Origin: Scedosporium boydii
Taxonomy: Eukaryota > Ascomycota > Sordariomycetes > Microascales > Microascaceae
Assembly: GCA_002221725.1 (NCBI GenBank)
Contig: NJFT01000001.1
Location: forward strand, 434,001-498,000
Reading direction: 5' to 3'
DNA: 64,000 nucleotides
Position numbers and translations under genes: made by a program. Shown here in pieces: positions 11,006 to 23,557 of the stretch. Under the pieces are notes generated by a model. That model did not search any database. It saw nothing but the letters and a program-made list of their open reading frames with translations, and had not been told where the DNA came from. The number at the start of each line of letters is the position of its first letter. Position 1 is the stretch's first letter.

Positions 11006-14000
11006 CTTTATTTTTCTCTCTCTTCTCTTCTCTTCTCTTCTTTGCAAGTTGGAAAATAAAGAGAATGCGCCCGAAGAGAAAGGGGCCACCGGAGGGAGTC
11101 GGTTAGGACGAGGACACAAATTTTTTGTATGCTGAAGCTGTTCGGAGGTCGAAATATCAGCAAGGGGTGTGGGTGGTATCGTCGAGGGAGAAGAACAAGA
11201 CTGGCGGTCACTAATACATAGACGGGGTTATCTATGCAAGGACATTGGAAAGGCGGACGACGAAGAAGGGATTTGGCAGCCTTGATCGTGGGAGTGGGGA
11301 GAAAAAGAGCATTGATGAGACAAAAAGGTAATAAGGCTGGTGCTACAAACCCGCCAGATTTCTGAGGAAGACGTGCGGGTGCAGGTGGAGGTCTTTCGCA
11401 GGAAGACCACGCAGGGCCTGCCTCGGGGGGGTGGTGGGTAGACACTGAACGCTGGTCTTTCTCAGGCTGTGGGCTAAGAAGCCGGGCTAGTGGCGGGCGG
11501 GGAGGAGAGGGCCTTGGGGACTTGCTCAGTCTCGCTGCGAGGCTGCAACCCCAAGCAGCTTGCCACGCCTTTCGCCCCTCTTTCCTGCTCTTTCCAGGTA
11601 GCTTTTACGCCAATAGAAGCACGCACTGTGCGACGGATGCTGCAGGGAGGTGCGTAATGAACTTTGCACAGCCTCATCGGATATTGCCCACCATTTTCCA
11701 TCATGAGTACATGGTACAAGCAACAATACTATATGGCTCGCGAGGTACTCATGATAAGATACAGTGATACACCGACGGTTGAATATTAGCCCCACTTGAC
11801 GACGATTGGTACTGGACAGTCCGGACACCTTCTCGCTTGATCTTCAGCAAGTTCGCTCCATGGATGAAGCAGGATTCGATGAAGGAACGCGGTAATTCTG
11901 GTGAGGCTTTCCCTGCCAAGGTGGAGTTGGTTGTACCTTACATCTCGAGGCATAAAACGAAATGGGCACAATAATGCAAAGAGATCGCGGGCTTCCTTGC
12001 CCTCGCCTCGTTGAAAATTACCAAGCAAAGGAAGCCATCAATTGTATCGTGTCACGACCGAATTGTTACCGAACACTCAACCAATTCTCCCTCACAGGAG
12101 AGGCGCTGTCATCCTTTGGGGATCGTGAGATTTCAAGACCTTTTCCACTCATTTGATTGACCGCTCGTCCTGGTCCATGTTCATACTGTGTACCTTGGGT
12201 TGACCTTGAGCCTGATGTGCCGGACTGCTTTGTACACTACGAAGTACCCTTGCGGCACTAGCCAAGGATACGCAAGCGTCGTCGGTGGAAGGTCCCCATC
12301 AAATTGTGAGGGGAAAACACCGAGCAGGAGAACCAGAAGAACAACCGAACCTTCGATGTTCCAACCTTTTTCCTCGTTCATCAATGCGCAACAAGAAGAG
12401 GGCCTTTCAAAGACTGCATCGGTGCATGGTAGTACGACCGGGTTACCCTTGGGTTACAACTCGGGTTTTCTTTTCCGCTCAACAGAAGGACCTTACCTTG
12501 AGAACTCATGACCAAAAAAGGCCGCTGTCACAGGAGGTCTCCCATCTCCCCCGTTTCACTGGTGGCACTTCGTGAGTGTGGACTTGCATTGGCCACGGTG
12601 ATTGGCTGAGCAGAGTCGTAAGGCAGCGATATGATCAAACCATCGAGCTCAATGGTCACAAGTATGGGCGACAAACCCGAAGTCTGGTTGATGAAAGCTC
12701 GCTGAGCTGCAGTAGTGCACTGTAAGTCGCAGGTGGTTTCTTGTGTGGCACAATGTCGCCGTGTACTCTTTCGTACTCGTTTAGTCCACATACTAGTCCT
12801 TAGTGCAGTTGTAGTCTTGCGCCGCCGCTTCCTGGGCGATGTCCTGCTCAATGCTTGTGAAATAAGTGCGCTTCTCTTGCACTCTAAATTATATCAGAAT
12901 GAAGCTGTCAGATGTGAATGCCTCCGCCTTCTCCGCCTCCTTTTTTTTCAAGAGTCTATTGGCTTTGGAAGCTGCCACGGCTCAAACGCCTCGTGGGGGC
13001 GATGATCAGTATTGATTTATTGAGGATGTCAGCCTCATCAAGATGGACCGAACTCTTCTCCGAAATATTAAAGCTGTCAAATTCAGTCAGGCACCACTCC
13101 TGCGCAAAACCATGTGCATACATCAAATGATACTTCTCAAGACGCTCACCGGATAATAATTCTTGTGCCGGAACAAGACTAGTCTGTCGCAAGAAGCAGG
13201 AGATTGAAATCGACATCGTGGGTGTGAGGTTTGCTCTGTTCCTCTTTCAATTCCGGAATTGATGGGCTGCTTGGCTTCGATCTGGAGTCGCTCCTATTGG
13301 CTACCTCTGCTGCATCTGTACCCAGCCTGCCAGCGAGCTCTCCGTATTTGGAGCCCAAAAGAACCTGGGCGTGGTGCGGATAAGCTGGCGAATCCGGGCG
13401 GTCCGGTTCTTACTTCGTATCAAATGATGGGGATAATTACTTTCTCACCATAACCCAGCCATCCCTTTCCCGTTGAATCTATTCATGTCTTATTACGCAG
13501 TAATGTTGTGATGCAGGTCTGCAGGACGGGCTAGGCCGTGTGCCCACCACCCCAGCCTCGGCTTTTTCCCCCTTTTGTCCCCCCTCTGAAGAGACGACGC
13601 TCCGAGTGAGTGAAGAGGGCGAAAAGGGCGGTCAGGGACGATAGATCAGGCCCAGGCGTGGCAAAGGACAAGGCCAAAGAGCCATCTTTTCCTAGTCCAA
13701 TCATGGGTGGGGGAATAACTAGATTTCGAACCCCAGATGAGCGCCTCCTTCGACTGGCTGCGTCGACATATTTAGAACTATTGGATTTAGCTCGACTCCC
13801 ACGACAAGCGCCGGTCCACAGCCAGAGGCTGTCCATATATGGGGAGCAATCAGCACAGAGTGCAGCATTAGGGAGGAATATCGAACATGATCAGTGCATA
13901 TTCTATATACTTCTAGCAGCTTTGAGGAGTTGAGAGGTTGACGGTTACCTTCACCACCCTCCTTACACAAACTGAGAACCCTGGGGTGAGTTGTCTCTGT

Positions 14001-15392
14001 CTGATGTTCCAAAGATGGATCCCTCCACCTCGCCTCGGCTCCGATAATAGCGGTTCGTTTCGCGGGTGCTTGGCTATAAACAGCGGTTTTCTTTCTTTCT
14101 CAGAAACTGCGCTTTTTTCCCTTTCGTTTTCTCGTTTCAGGCAGAGACACTCGACCATCCATCATGAGACCAGCTATCAAATGAAAATCCATAGTATGAT
14201 GTATGGATTCCGGACTCTGGGAAGAACAATCAACTCAGGAGACTGGTCCATAACGTGTGCGGGCATTCCTCTAGCCGCTGAGGACTCCGCTCATCAGCAG
14301 TAGATTATTCGGTTGATGCTTATTTGCATCGGCAATCGGCGAGCTGCCTTGGCCTGTTCTCACCCTTCTCAGGGTCAGTGATAGGTTCCCGTTGCGAAAC
14401 ACTTGTTCCATGAGGGCACACAATAGACAACAATAGATTACATCAATGATCTTTTACCATTTTATCGGATGACAGGTGGATATCAATTTTTGAATTGATA
14501 GAATTGATCATGGACCCGGCTTCGGCTGACATTGACAGAGACAGCAGCGATTTAATAGGGCGAGGGTCCATCCCTTCATTGAGACTGCCGAATAACGATC
14601 TAGATTTTGATGGAGGACAATGGACCACTCAAGTCCCTTGTACCGATTACATAAGGAACCCTTCTTAATCAGGAAGCCCAAAACCAACATTTGAGCACGT
14701 CTCTGGCATGTCAAAGTTTCTGGTTTCGTACGAGGTGGTCCCCCTCCAGTTGTGATGTCTCAAACTCACACGTCCTATTTCAATGGATCAGGATATCGGC
14801 ACCACTATTCATGCCCCCGTGTCCTGAATACGCAAAGTGTCCGCCAAAAGTCCATTCCAAGTCCTCCAATAGATCACGCGGATACGAAGTATTACACAAT
14901 GAACTCTGTGAGGCCTCGGATGTGGCGATGTGGCGCAGCCTCTGCCAAGCGCTTGACCTTGATCAATCTCAGCCAAGATATGTGCCCGGCCCGTATTTGT
15001 TTCCACTCCAATAAGCTCCAAGTTGCGTCACTCGCCTCAGACTCCGCTGCGCATTCAAAAACTGTCTTAACTCACGGAACTGTATAGAACATGAAGGGAC
15101 CGCCGGAACCGCCTAGTCATAATTCTCATCAGCTTATGCCAATCTGATCTTTATTGCACTCGCAACCCTTCGAGCATCCCAATCTAAAACTGAACGTATT
15201 ACAGACGGACCCCGCCCTGCCTTGCGCAAACCCTAGGGAGTTGTATAACGATCTTTCTCAAAGTAGATATAGCCAGCAGCCTGCTCTCCCCCCCCGCCTC
15301 GCCCCAGGAAGAACACCAGGCAGACAACAAATCACCAAACAACGGACCACGATCCTAAAAATTTCGATCGCTAGCCCTCAGTTCACACTTAC
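11006..15392. other. Intergenic, 4.4 kb, gene-poor
   Basis: No coherent gene found on either strand. It contains the leader of the caspase/zinc finger gene at its left edge and exact TACGAAGTA-motif copies at 12238-12246, 13411-13419 and 14883-14891. Short open frames (for example 12956-13216 minus and 14752-15087 plus) have no family resemblance. Confidence 0.5.
11014..11041. repeat. TTCTC pentanucleotide repeat
   Basis: About five tandem units of TTCTC on the plus strand. On the message of the minus-strand caspase/zinc finger gene this reads as a GAGAA-rich stretch just upstream of the start codon at 11005, so it probably lies in the 5' untranslated leader. Confidence 0.8.
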
Positions 15393-15479
15393 ATGGACTC
15401 CAACGGTGTGAGGAGGAGGGACACTACTCGTGGCCCTCCCCTCCGTGTCTTATCACTAGGTACGGGTCCTTCGCAAAAC

Positions 15480-15511
<32 letters not shown>

Positions 15512-17448
15512 ACCGAAGGGGAATTCTTGCGTTCGCTAACCCTTGTTGCAGATGGTGGTGGAGTTCGAGGTTACTCGATGCTCATTATTTTGCAAGAGAT
15601 CATGTACCGAACCTATGTCGAGATCGAGGGCAAGGCCCCGCGCCGCGACCAAATACCGAAACCCGCAGACCATTTCGACCTCATCGTCGGTACCGGCACC
15701 GGCGGCCTTATCGCGCTCATGCTTGGCCGCCTGCGTCTAGATATAGAGACCTGCAAGGAGCTGTACGTTCGATTGACCCGATACGTCTTCGAGACAGACA
15801 AAACCATTGCCGGAATCCCCTACCGCTCGACTCTGTTCAAGGCATCTAAGCTGGAAGAGGCCATCATGGAGGCCATAAGAGAACACACTCTATCACGCAC
15901 CGAGGGGAACGACGGGACGGAGCCAGATATGGGCAGTTCTCTAAACGCGGCCGCCTTCTCCAACGCAGCAAGCCCTAGAAGGCATTCCAGCAATGCGAGC
16001 GTTCTCAGCTTCAGCGCGAGGAGCCCACAAGCCCAAATGTCCCAGCGACCGTATTTGCACCCTAAGTACGGCAACTCTCAGGCGCGCCTTTATGACTGCC
16101 GTGAGAACAGAACCAAAACGTGAGTCAAACCTTTTGTCATGCGATCGACCACCTACAAAGTTCCGGTTACTGATATAATAATTCTGTGTTTTGAAGTGCT
16201 GTCACAGCAATGTATCAAGGTTCTCGGAAGGGGACGCCCGCCGTGCTGCTACGGTCCTACGATTCCAGGAGAGAGCCGCCTCCCGAATTCGACTGTAAGA
16301 TATGGGAAGCTGGCCGAGCAACATGCTCCATCGGACTCGCCTTTAAACCTATCCGCATCGGGCAGTCAGTATTCCACGATGACGGAGTAGGCACGTTTAA
16401 CCCCTCCCCCGAAGCGCTCGATGAAGCGATAAGCGAATGGCCGGGCAGAGAGATTGGCGTCTTTATCAGCGTTGGTACAGGAAAGCGGCCAAAGTCGAGC
16501 GATGCGAATTCAACCATGTGGTACGAAGGGTTCATGGGTGAGTTCGCGGAGGCGAGGAGGAGGCTCATCGCTAAGATTGAGGGATGTGAAACGATTCACG
16601 AGTACATGATGAGGGAACACCTTGGCAAGCGAGGTGTCAACATCGAAAACTACTACAGACTCAACGTGGAAATCGGGGTGGGAGAGTTCGGCATGAACGA
16701 GTGGCACCGTCTAGCGCCAATCAGCACCGGAACGAAACAGTACCTGCGCAGGGAGCGGGAACATCAAATGGTCGTAGGATCGGCATCCAAGCTAGCCAAG
16801 ATCCATTTTGCTAATAAGCGCTTCGAAAAACCTGCCGCCGCCGCCGCCGCCGTCATGCAGCCGGGACAGCAGCAACAACAACCACCGCCTACTTTTGCCA
16901 TCGAGCTCCCCGCCGAAGTTCCGAACAGCTGGCCAGCACCGCCTCGCCCTTCGTTTGATCCCGGACCCGATATCGTTAGTGTGCAGAGACTCGAAGATGC
17001 GTCACCGAGAAGTTCGGCCGATCTGGGACGAATGTCAGCGAGCCGTCTTTCTCAATACAAAGACTTGCCGCCACCCCCTCCTCCTCGAACCCCAGACTCC
17101 GTTCCATCAGTAATCGAAGACGACCCGGATCGTTTCGCATACCACGCGCCGACGCCATCGCAGTACCGGCTGGGTTCTGGGTCGGATAAGATCGCTATCG
17201 TCGGCCAAGATGATCATCCACGCGTGTCTGTAGATGGAATACAGTCGTCACCCCGGCTTCCGGCGAAATCGCCCAAGCTGGCACCATATAGGATTGAGCC
17301 ACCACCCTTACCGCCCAAGACACCGCTTCTCGATGACCACGGAAGAGGGTGGAATACCAGCGCGCCAGCTCTACCTTATCCCATCGACGAGGATGAAGCA
17401 CCACCTATGGTTAATATGGCAAGGAAGCCGGAATATCGTGGTCGATAA
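15393..17448 (+). CDS. Patatin-like phospholipase family protein, predicted inactive
   Basis: Three exons (15393-15459, 15552-16119, 16197-17448) encode 628 residues. Exon 1 supplies the N-terminus and the split Asp codon of the oxyanion-hole motif DGGGVRGYS (residues 23-31). The nucleophile elbow, normally G-x-S-x-G, reads VGTGTGGLIALMLGRL here, so Gly71 (codon GGC) stands where the catalytic Ser is expected. The patatin Asp motif appears as DDGVGTFNP, and GVFISVGTGKRP follows. The C-terminal 200 residues are low-complexity, rich in Pro (PPPPPPRTP, EPPPLPPKTP) and resemble SH3-ligand sequence. Active patatins release fatty acids from lipids; without Ser this one would be a pseudoenzyme or lipid-binding protein. 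Intron 1 carries a run of 29 A. Confidence 0.9.
15480..15508. repeat. A29 homopolymer inside an intron
   Basis: Twenty-nine consecutive A on the coding strand, in intron 1 (15460-15551) of the patatin-like gene. It takes up almost a third of the 92-base intron. Length may be uncertain through assembly or amplification slippage. Confidence 0.9.
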
Positions 17449-19128
17449 AGTTATGAAAGTTCTCATGCCAACCGCCAAGGGAGATTGGCGATCATTTCTA
17501 GAAGAACGGGTCACTCTTTTTTTGTGTGTGTCGTCCGCCACTTAGTCCTCGATTCTCTCTCTGTGGGGAGAGCACACGGGGCCTTCTGCTCTACATTTTA
17601 ATGATGGAGCATTTACGAAGTACACTCACTTGTTCACGGCACGTTATGGAAGGAATGTTGGTAGCGGAGGCTAGGAGAACAGCGTGTTCAGGAGTTTGAG
17701 GCGAATTGACTTCAAAGGAGGCTACACTTGTTTTTTTTTTTTTTCTTCTCTGGGTTTGGGAGTTTTCGCCAGGCGATACCACCTATTTTCAGCAAAAGCA
17801 GACTTTGGGACGACGAGACGACAACTACTTGTAGATATGGAAACAGGCTTATATAGAAAAGCACAGACGACGAAAGACCCGCTGCTCGGACTACGGGTCC
17901 AGTATCCAGTGTAAGTGCTCTCAGGTGGCATCCTTGAGCAATGAAGTCACAATTCTTCTTTGAATGGACTAAACGAACTTTTAGGCCACAGGCCATGACC
18001 AGAATAGAAACCGTAGGACTAATAAACTTAGTCGGTGGCATCTAGCGCGATCTAGGCAAGCCGTGACAACGCGGGGGAGAGGGGACTTCTGCATCGTACT
18101 GGAGAAGGACTGCCGCCCGGAGCACGAAATAGATTAATGCGATTGTCACTTGCTTTCTCCATCAAGGATGTTGGTGGTTGTAATTGGTGGAGCATGCCTG
18201 ATCGGCAAGAAATCCTGTCAGCAGGATGTCACCGTTCCACGTCTCTCGGGCGCTCCGGCCAAGGCAGATGCATGGTGATGGGATTGGAAAGGAGGTGCTA
18301 TCCGAAGTGGAAGCAATCAAGCTTGACGCAGAACTATACCGCCAACTTCTCGATTCCACCCTCTCCAGCTTTGAAAGATGGAGAATTGATGATGTTCCAG
18401 TCAAGGAGAGAGGATACGGAACGAAGTCGAGCTCGGGAAATAACTTGAGCAGGGATTGCCTGCACACATACATAGTAGCTATCCATATTTAGATACAAGT
18501 GAGGTTAAAAAATGATCAGTGATCTTCCCCGACTCGGTGAAAGGTTGAAATCAACAATTGAAGCATCCTCATCCCCAAAATAAGCAAACCGGAGGCGAGT
18601 TGGACGGGGCTGTGGCGTGTACCTTCCCTTCCAGCCCTTGTGAATTATCGCAACCCCTCCTCCATTTGATGTCCATCCACCACACCAGACTGCATATTCT
18701 TCTCTTGACCGTTGGCTTCGCTGCCTCTCGCTTTCGCCCATGATAATTTTTCCCTTTGTGCCCTCGACCTGGTCTTAAGCTCAGCGATCGATTTTCGAGC
18801 ATCGAATCTATCACCAAAGGGCATTCTTTGCCACAATTGAGCTTCTCGACCAGTGCTCCCGGCTCCTTAGTTTGGACCCCCTTTTTCTTTTGTACCCACT
18901 AGACCGCTTCGTTTGTCTCCTCAACAAACTGAAAAGCTCCGAGAATCGTGTTAGAAGTCTCTGAATTTTCCCAGAAGAAGCATCGCCCGTCCAATTCCCC
19001 ATTGATCTGCGTCGAGTAATAACTGGCCTCGAGTGCCTACTTGGTGTTAGCGGATCTCTGAATGTGCTGCTGCACGACCCCTGGTCTCTTGGAGGAAGCT
19101 CCCCGTTTTCAGCCTCTCGTTTGAGACT
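17449..19128. other. Intergenic, 1.7 kb
   Basis: No gene supported. Contains TACGAAGTA at 17614-17622 and a T-run at about 17731-17744. An 88-codon frame at 18226-18492 has a protein-like acidic/basic balance but no recognisable family and no support from neighbouring exons. Confidence 0.5.
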
Positions 19129-21800
19129 ATGTCCGAAAACTTGCAGCCCAGGGTATCACGACCCACGCGTGATCGAATCGCGACGAGCTGTGGTGAATGT
19201 AGGAGGAGGAAGCAAAAGGTTAGTTTTTCATTCAACCCATGTTCATTTTTGTTCCTGGCATCAAATATACTGCACGGGAGGCTTCAATACAAATGGCCCT
19301 GTACATCGAATCTACTCCTTGGCGATTCTGGTTACAAGTCCTGCCGTCCGTCATCTCAGAATTGGTCTAGGAAAGTCGTCGCTCGGCTCTCATACATCTA
19401 CGAAGTAGCCGGTATGACTGACAGCTCCCCAATGCATTAGTGCTCTCAAGGCCAGCCGTGCACCAATTGCGCGAGACGGTTTCCGCAGCCGGTCTGCGAA
19501 TATAAGGAAAGCAAGTAAGTACGAAATATTTTCGTGTGTCTAGCCTTCGGAGAGTTGCTTGCCAAACGCTCGCACATGTACTTACTTACGTCTTTGGCGA
19601 AGGCGAAAAAATCCTCCGGGCGTATCAAACCATCCCACATTCACCGTAACTCTCCGTTCCGCGAACGACAAGGAGCCCGGTGCCAGAGAATCGCTGCTTG
19701 ACGGCCCTGATCCAGAATGGGCGAAGAACCGGAAGTCGGGGGTTCATGGCCTCGCACACGGCGGCGAGATAGCCTACTGGTCTGGCGTCAACATGGCGAC
19801 GCAGTATCCTAGTGCCATGTCCCTCCAGAGGCTCATCAACATCTCTTCTGCACCTTCAGAACCGCAGCATAGACAACATCTATCCGACCAGCCACATGAC
19901 TCAGAAGAGGAGCGAAGGCGATCCCGGGCCGTCCACGATGCCATGCGCTTAATCCTCTTCAGGGTCAGTGTACCTGACAAGTTTCTGGTGTCCTGGAACA
20001 GCGATGCGCAACACCTCATAGCTATGCATGCCGTCAACTCGTCAAACCTGTCGAGGTGGCCCGGCTTGCCCAATGACTTCGATACATTGCCAATGGTACC
20101 GTCGAAGCAGAATAGTGACCTATTGAGGATATGTACGTTAACCACTAAACCACTCGGACATTGTATCGCGAGTTTCCCCTTGCATTGTTCCTGTTGCTTG
20201 TCCCCTCCCGTCCGATTAGGTGTACAGAAATAACAAGTGATTTCTTGATCTTGTTTGGGAACATTGATGCTAACATTCTCGCGGAACAGTTCTCAAGCTG
20301 CTCTCAAGGTACAAAACCAGCCTTGACGGCAATCCAGACCCTAATAACCCTATTGTTAAATTCTATTTCCCCTTTTGCATCCAGGATCCGTTGCTCTTGC
20401 AGATCATTCTCTACACATCGGCTTGTTTCTTGAATGAGACAGGCCACATGCCCAAGATGGCTGTCATGGCCCATAAAGGCAAGGCAATCGCCATGCTGAA
20501 CAACCAACTGCGCTCCCAAAATTACCAAACTGGCGATGCTGTCATTGCCGGTGTGGTACAGTTGATTGTAGATGAGTGGTACTGGGGGGACACAGATGAC
20601 TTGAAGGCGCACATGAGGGGACTGAGGGAGATGATCCGTATTCGTGGAGGATTTCATACTCTCGGCATGAATGGGTTACTCGCAAAGCTGGTCATCAGGT
20701 GAGTTTTGTTCTTTTTCAGCTCTTAATCTCGAGAAAGAATTTAGACCGATACTGACGGACCATCTAGTCACGATATCGGAATTGCCCTCGCACACGAAAT
20801 CCAGCCTTTCCTCGGAAACGGCATTGAGTACGACTATCACGATCCTACGATTCTGCCCTTTCGTATCTCGCACAATACACCACTCATCTTCAATCTCGCG
20901 TCATTTGCCGCTTCGGCCGAGGCTCTCGGATTGCATCCTATGACGGCATCGATTCTTGACGATGTCCGGTTCCTTATCAATGCCGTCATGTCCCTACCAG
21001 ATCATCCATCGCCGGCAGAGCTACAAAAGGTGTCAACCACAGCGGCTTGGATGTACGAGCGTATCCGCAGTCTTCCTGAGGATTCTCCGGATACGAAGCG
21101 CTTGTTCGATTACGGAGAGCTCACTTCCCAAGCGAATCTGGGCGGTTTGAGCGAGGACTCTCTCGATTCTGATAGCGCTAAGGCTGCAAAAACCGGCACG
21201 GCTACCAGCTCAAACCTTCCATACCGCCCTCGGGCAACCCCGGAATCGGAAATCCAGCAGAGTGAGGTTGGTGGTGGCAGCAATGCATCAGAAGTAGGGA
21301 GTGGACGAGCTGCGGATAGAAACCCTCCGGTTGAGTCCTCGGTGAAGTCAAAGGTGCTCCTTCCTGAGACCCTCAAGGCAACCTCGGGTCCAGACTACAT
21401 GTATTCCGTGATTCGACTGGCGGCAATGGTCAATATACGGGCCATACGGGACCGCATTCCTCTTAGCAGGGCATGCTCGATCGATGAGTTCTTACAAGTA
21501 TGGACAACATCATGGCGGGTGCCCCTTACTACGTGGAGATGTGCTCTCGGCATCTTCAACTGGGCCATGTTCGCAATCATCCCCGCATGCCACGGAGGGC
21601 CTCACGAGCGGTTTTCCAGAACGATGTACATGATCTCGATGATCTCCCGCGCGGCAGAGGACTGGGCGTTGATGTTCGCTGCTTCTCGCGTAGCCATGAG
21701 ACTGCAGCGGTGGCTTGCCCAAGGAGGGAAGGGCGGTGCGCCCATGGGAGGAGGCCAGGCGGTTGCCAGGCATGGGTTTTTGAATACTAACTGGGAGTGA
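19129..21800 (+). CDS. Zn2Cys6 fungal transcription factor
   Basis: Five exons (19129-19218, 19441-19514, 19603-20132, 20290-20698, 20768-21800) give 711 residues. Residues about 20-51 are a Zn2Cys6 binuclear cluster: CGECRRRKQKC is followed by CTNC and then the sixth Cys in PVCEY, with the normal spacing. The cluster is split by two introns, so unspliced reading would hide it. From about residue 240 the protein resembles the fungal-specific transcription factor domain of the TF_2/DUF3468 type, with landmarks FPFCIQDPLLLQIILYTSA, RGLREMIRIRGGF and HNTPLIFNLASF. A Ser/Gly/Glu-rich disordered insert lies at about 430-500. Expected to be a nuclear, DNA-binding regulator; targets unknown. The nearest downstream gene, on the same strand, is a Gfo/Idh/MocA oxidoreductase, but this alone does not show regulation. 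Intron 1 contains a TACGAAGTA motif copy. Confidence 0.92.
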
Positions 21801-22409
21801 GAGTTGTTTTCGAGAATGTCCGATTGCGGGCAAGGGACACAGGAATGGGTATGGCGTTTTCCGGCATTTTGAATTTGATATTGGGATACCCGCACCGGCA
21901 CCCATGGGATGGATGGACTTAGGCTACATCAAATGGCTTGCTCTGCTTGCTTGTTCAAACAGCACACCGCTGTCTCGTAGTAGATGAATTGCCAGACTCG
22001 ATTAACAGCCGCCTCCCCGATTACTTCGTAGTCTCACATATTTGTAGATATCTCGCAGACATATATTATCACGGCGCCATGTTGTACCAAAGTCTTCACC
22101 GACTCGAAATTGGCCCGTCGGATATCATTTCAAAAGCAACTTCTCCCGTGCAGGATTCGGACCTACCCCGCTCCGACATCTCCGCCTAGTGGTCGTGGAA
22201 GAGCAACCATATATAATCAAGGGCCAGGATGCCAGTCGAACCGCCACCTCCGCAAACTTACAAGCTGCGAACTTCGTATCGTCCAGTTCATGAAGTCCCT
22301 GCATTTGTTCATATGAAATCGCGCCGCTCTGAGGCAGAGTAATAGTGCCAGCCTGCGGAACATACACAGTTGAGAGTTGAGATATTGACCAAGAACTCTT
22401 CATAACACC
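21801..22409. other. Intergenic, 0.6 kb
   Basis: Space between the transcription factor stop and the oxidoreductase start. It contains an exact TACTTCGTA at 22022-22030 and a one-base variant near 22271. No gene seen. Confidence 0.5.
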
Positions 22410-23557
22410 ATGGCACCAGTAGGAGTTGCGATTATTGGGAGCGGCATCTGGGTGAAGATGCACCACCTTGTAAGTCACTTGCTTGTTTCTGGGTCTAATA
22501 CCTACAACATTCACTGACTAACACCACCCACACACTCATTCAGCCCGCCGTCCTTGCTTGCCGGGATCTCTCCCTCAAGGCCATCTACTCACGCACTCGC
22601 GCCTCCGCCGAAAAGGCCGTCGAAACTATCTCCGATGAGGCAGGACCCGATCCGGCTATCTACGCTTCCGATGCAGGGCCAGGTAAATCCTACGCCGATC
22701 TCCTTGCACGCTCCGATATCCAGGCTGTGATTGTTTGCATCAACATTTTGGACGGTCCTAGTTATGCTGCGGAGGCTCTCAGCGCAGGCAAACACGTCCT
22801 TTCAGAAAAGCCCATTGCTGCGAATCTTGAAGCGGCGAGGAAGCTAATCGCACACTGGAAGGACGTGGTAGCTGGGGGCAAGAATGTGACGCTGAGCATC
22901 GCCGAGAACTTTAGATTCTTCGAGGCGGTGAACTTCGCTGCTGAGGAGTCGAAGAAACTGGGAAAGTTGAACGGGTTCCAAGGCAGGATGTTTTTCCCTA
23001 CAGCGCCGGACAGCCCCTGGATGACCGATTGGCGCCAGAAACCGGTGCACCAGGGGGGCTTCGTGCTCGACGCGGGAATCCACTTCATTGCCTACCTCCG
23101 CTCGGTCCTCGGCCGGGAGAACCCTCTCGAGAGTGTCTCCGCCTTCACGGCGCAGGTGCAGCCTCACCTACCGCCGATTGATACGCTCCACGCCATCCTG
23201 CGAACCAAATCTGGCGTCGTTGGTTCTCTCTGTATCACCGCGGGAACGCTCTACCTCGATGGTGCCGAGACGTCCTTCTCGTTTGAGAATGGCGCCATCA
23301 TTGCAGAGGCGGGCAAAGTCATTGTCAAGGCTCTTGACGAAGACGGAGACGAAGTTGAGACGGAGGAGGAGCAGTTTGATCTATCTACTTATGGCGTCGA
23401 TGAGGAGGTGACTGCGTGGGCAGCGGGCTTGGTTGCCGGGAAGCCAAACCCGGCGCAGTCGGTCGAGGAGGCACTGGCTGATTTGGAGGTTATGGAGATG
23501 ATGTTTGACAGTGGCAAGGAGAACGGAGCAGTGAAGAAGTTGAAGTATCAGTTGTAG
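22410..23557 (+). CDS. Gfo/Idh/MocA family NAD(P)-dependent oxidoreductase
   Basis: Two exons, 22410-22469 and 22544-23557, encode 357 residues. The N-terminal Rossmann fold starts with VAIIGSGIW, a GxGxxG-type dinucleotide site. The family lysine motif is SEKPIAANLEAARKL, and the C-terminal substrate domain has GGFVLDAGIHFIAYLRSVLG, matching the usual position of the catalytic His in the family. Length is normal. Members oxidise or reduce sugars, polyols or dihydrodiols with NAD(P); the substrate cannot be set from sequence. No signal peptide is visible, so a cytosolic location is likely. The start was chosen because exon 1 is needed for the complete nucleotide-binding loop, and the splice GTAAGT/TCAG joins HHL to PAVLACRD in frame. 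Confidence 0.92.

Larger units (their letters stand above)
522..22030. repeat. Dispersed TACGAAGTA motif family
   Basis: Exact copies of TACGAAGTA or its complement TACTTCGTA start at 522, 554, 2547, 3002, 6220, 12238, 13411, 14883, 17614, 19399 and 22022. All are non-coding: ten between genes and one (19399) in intron 1 of the Zn2Cys6 gene. The arms TAC and GTA are an inverted repeat around GAA. Confidence 0.8.

Noticed and set aside
12956..13216. 86-codon minus-strand frame in the 11-15 kb spacer
   Set aside because: No family resemblance and no supporting exon structure.
18226..18492. 88-codon frame with a protein-like look
   Set aside because: No recognisable family, no neighbouring exons; kept as intergenic.
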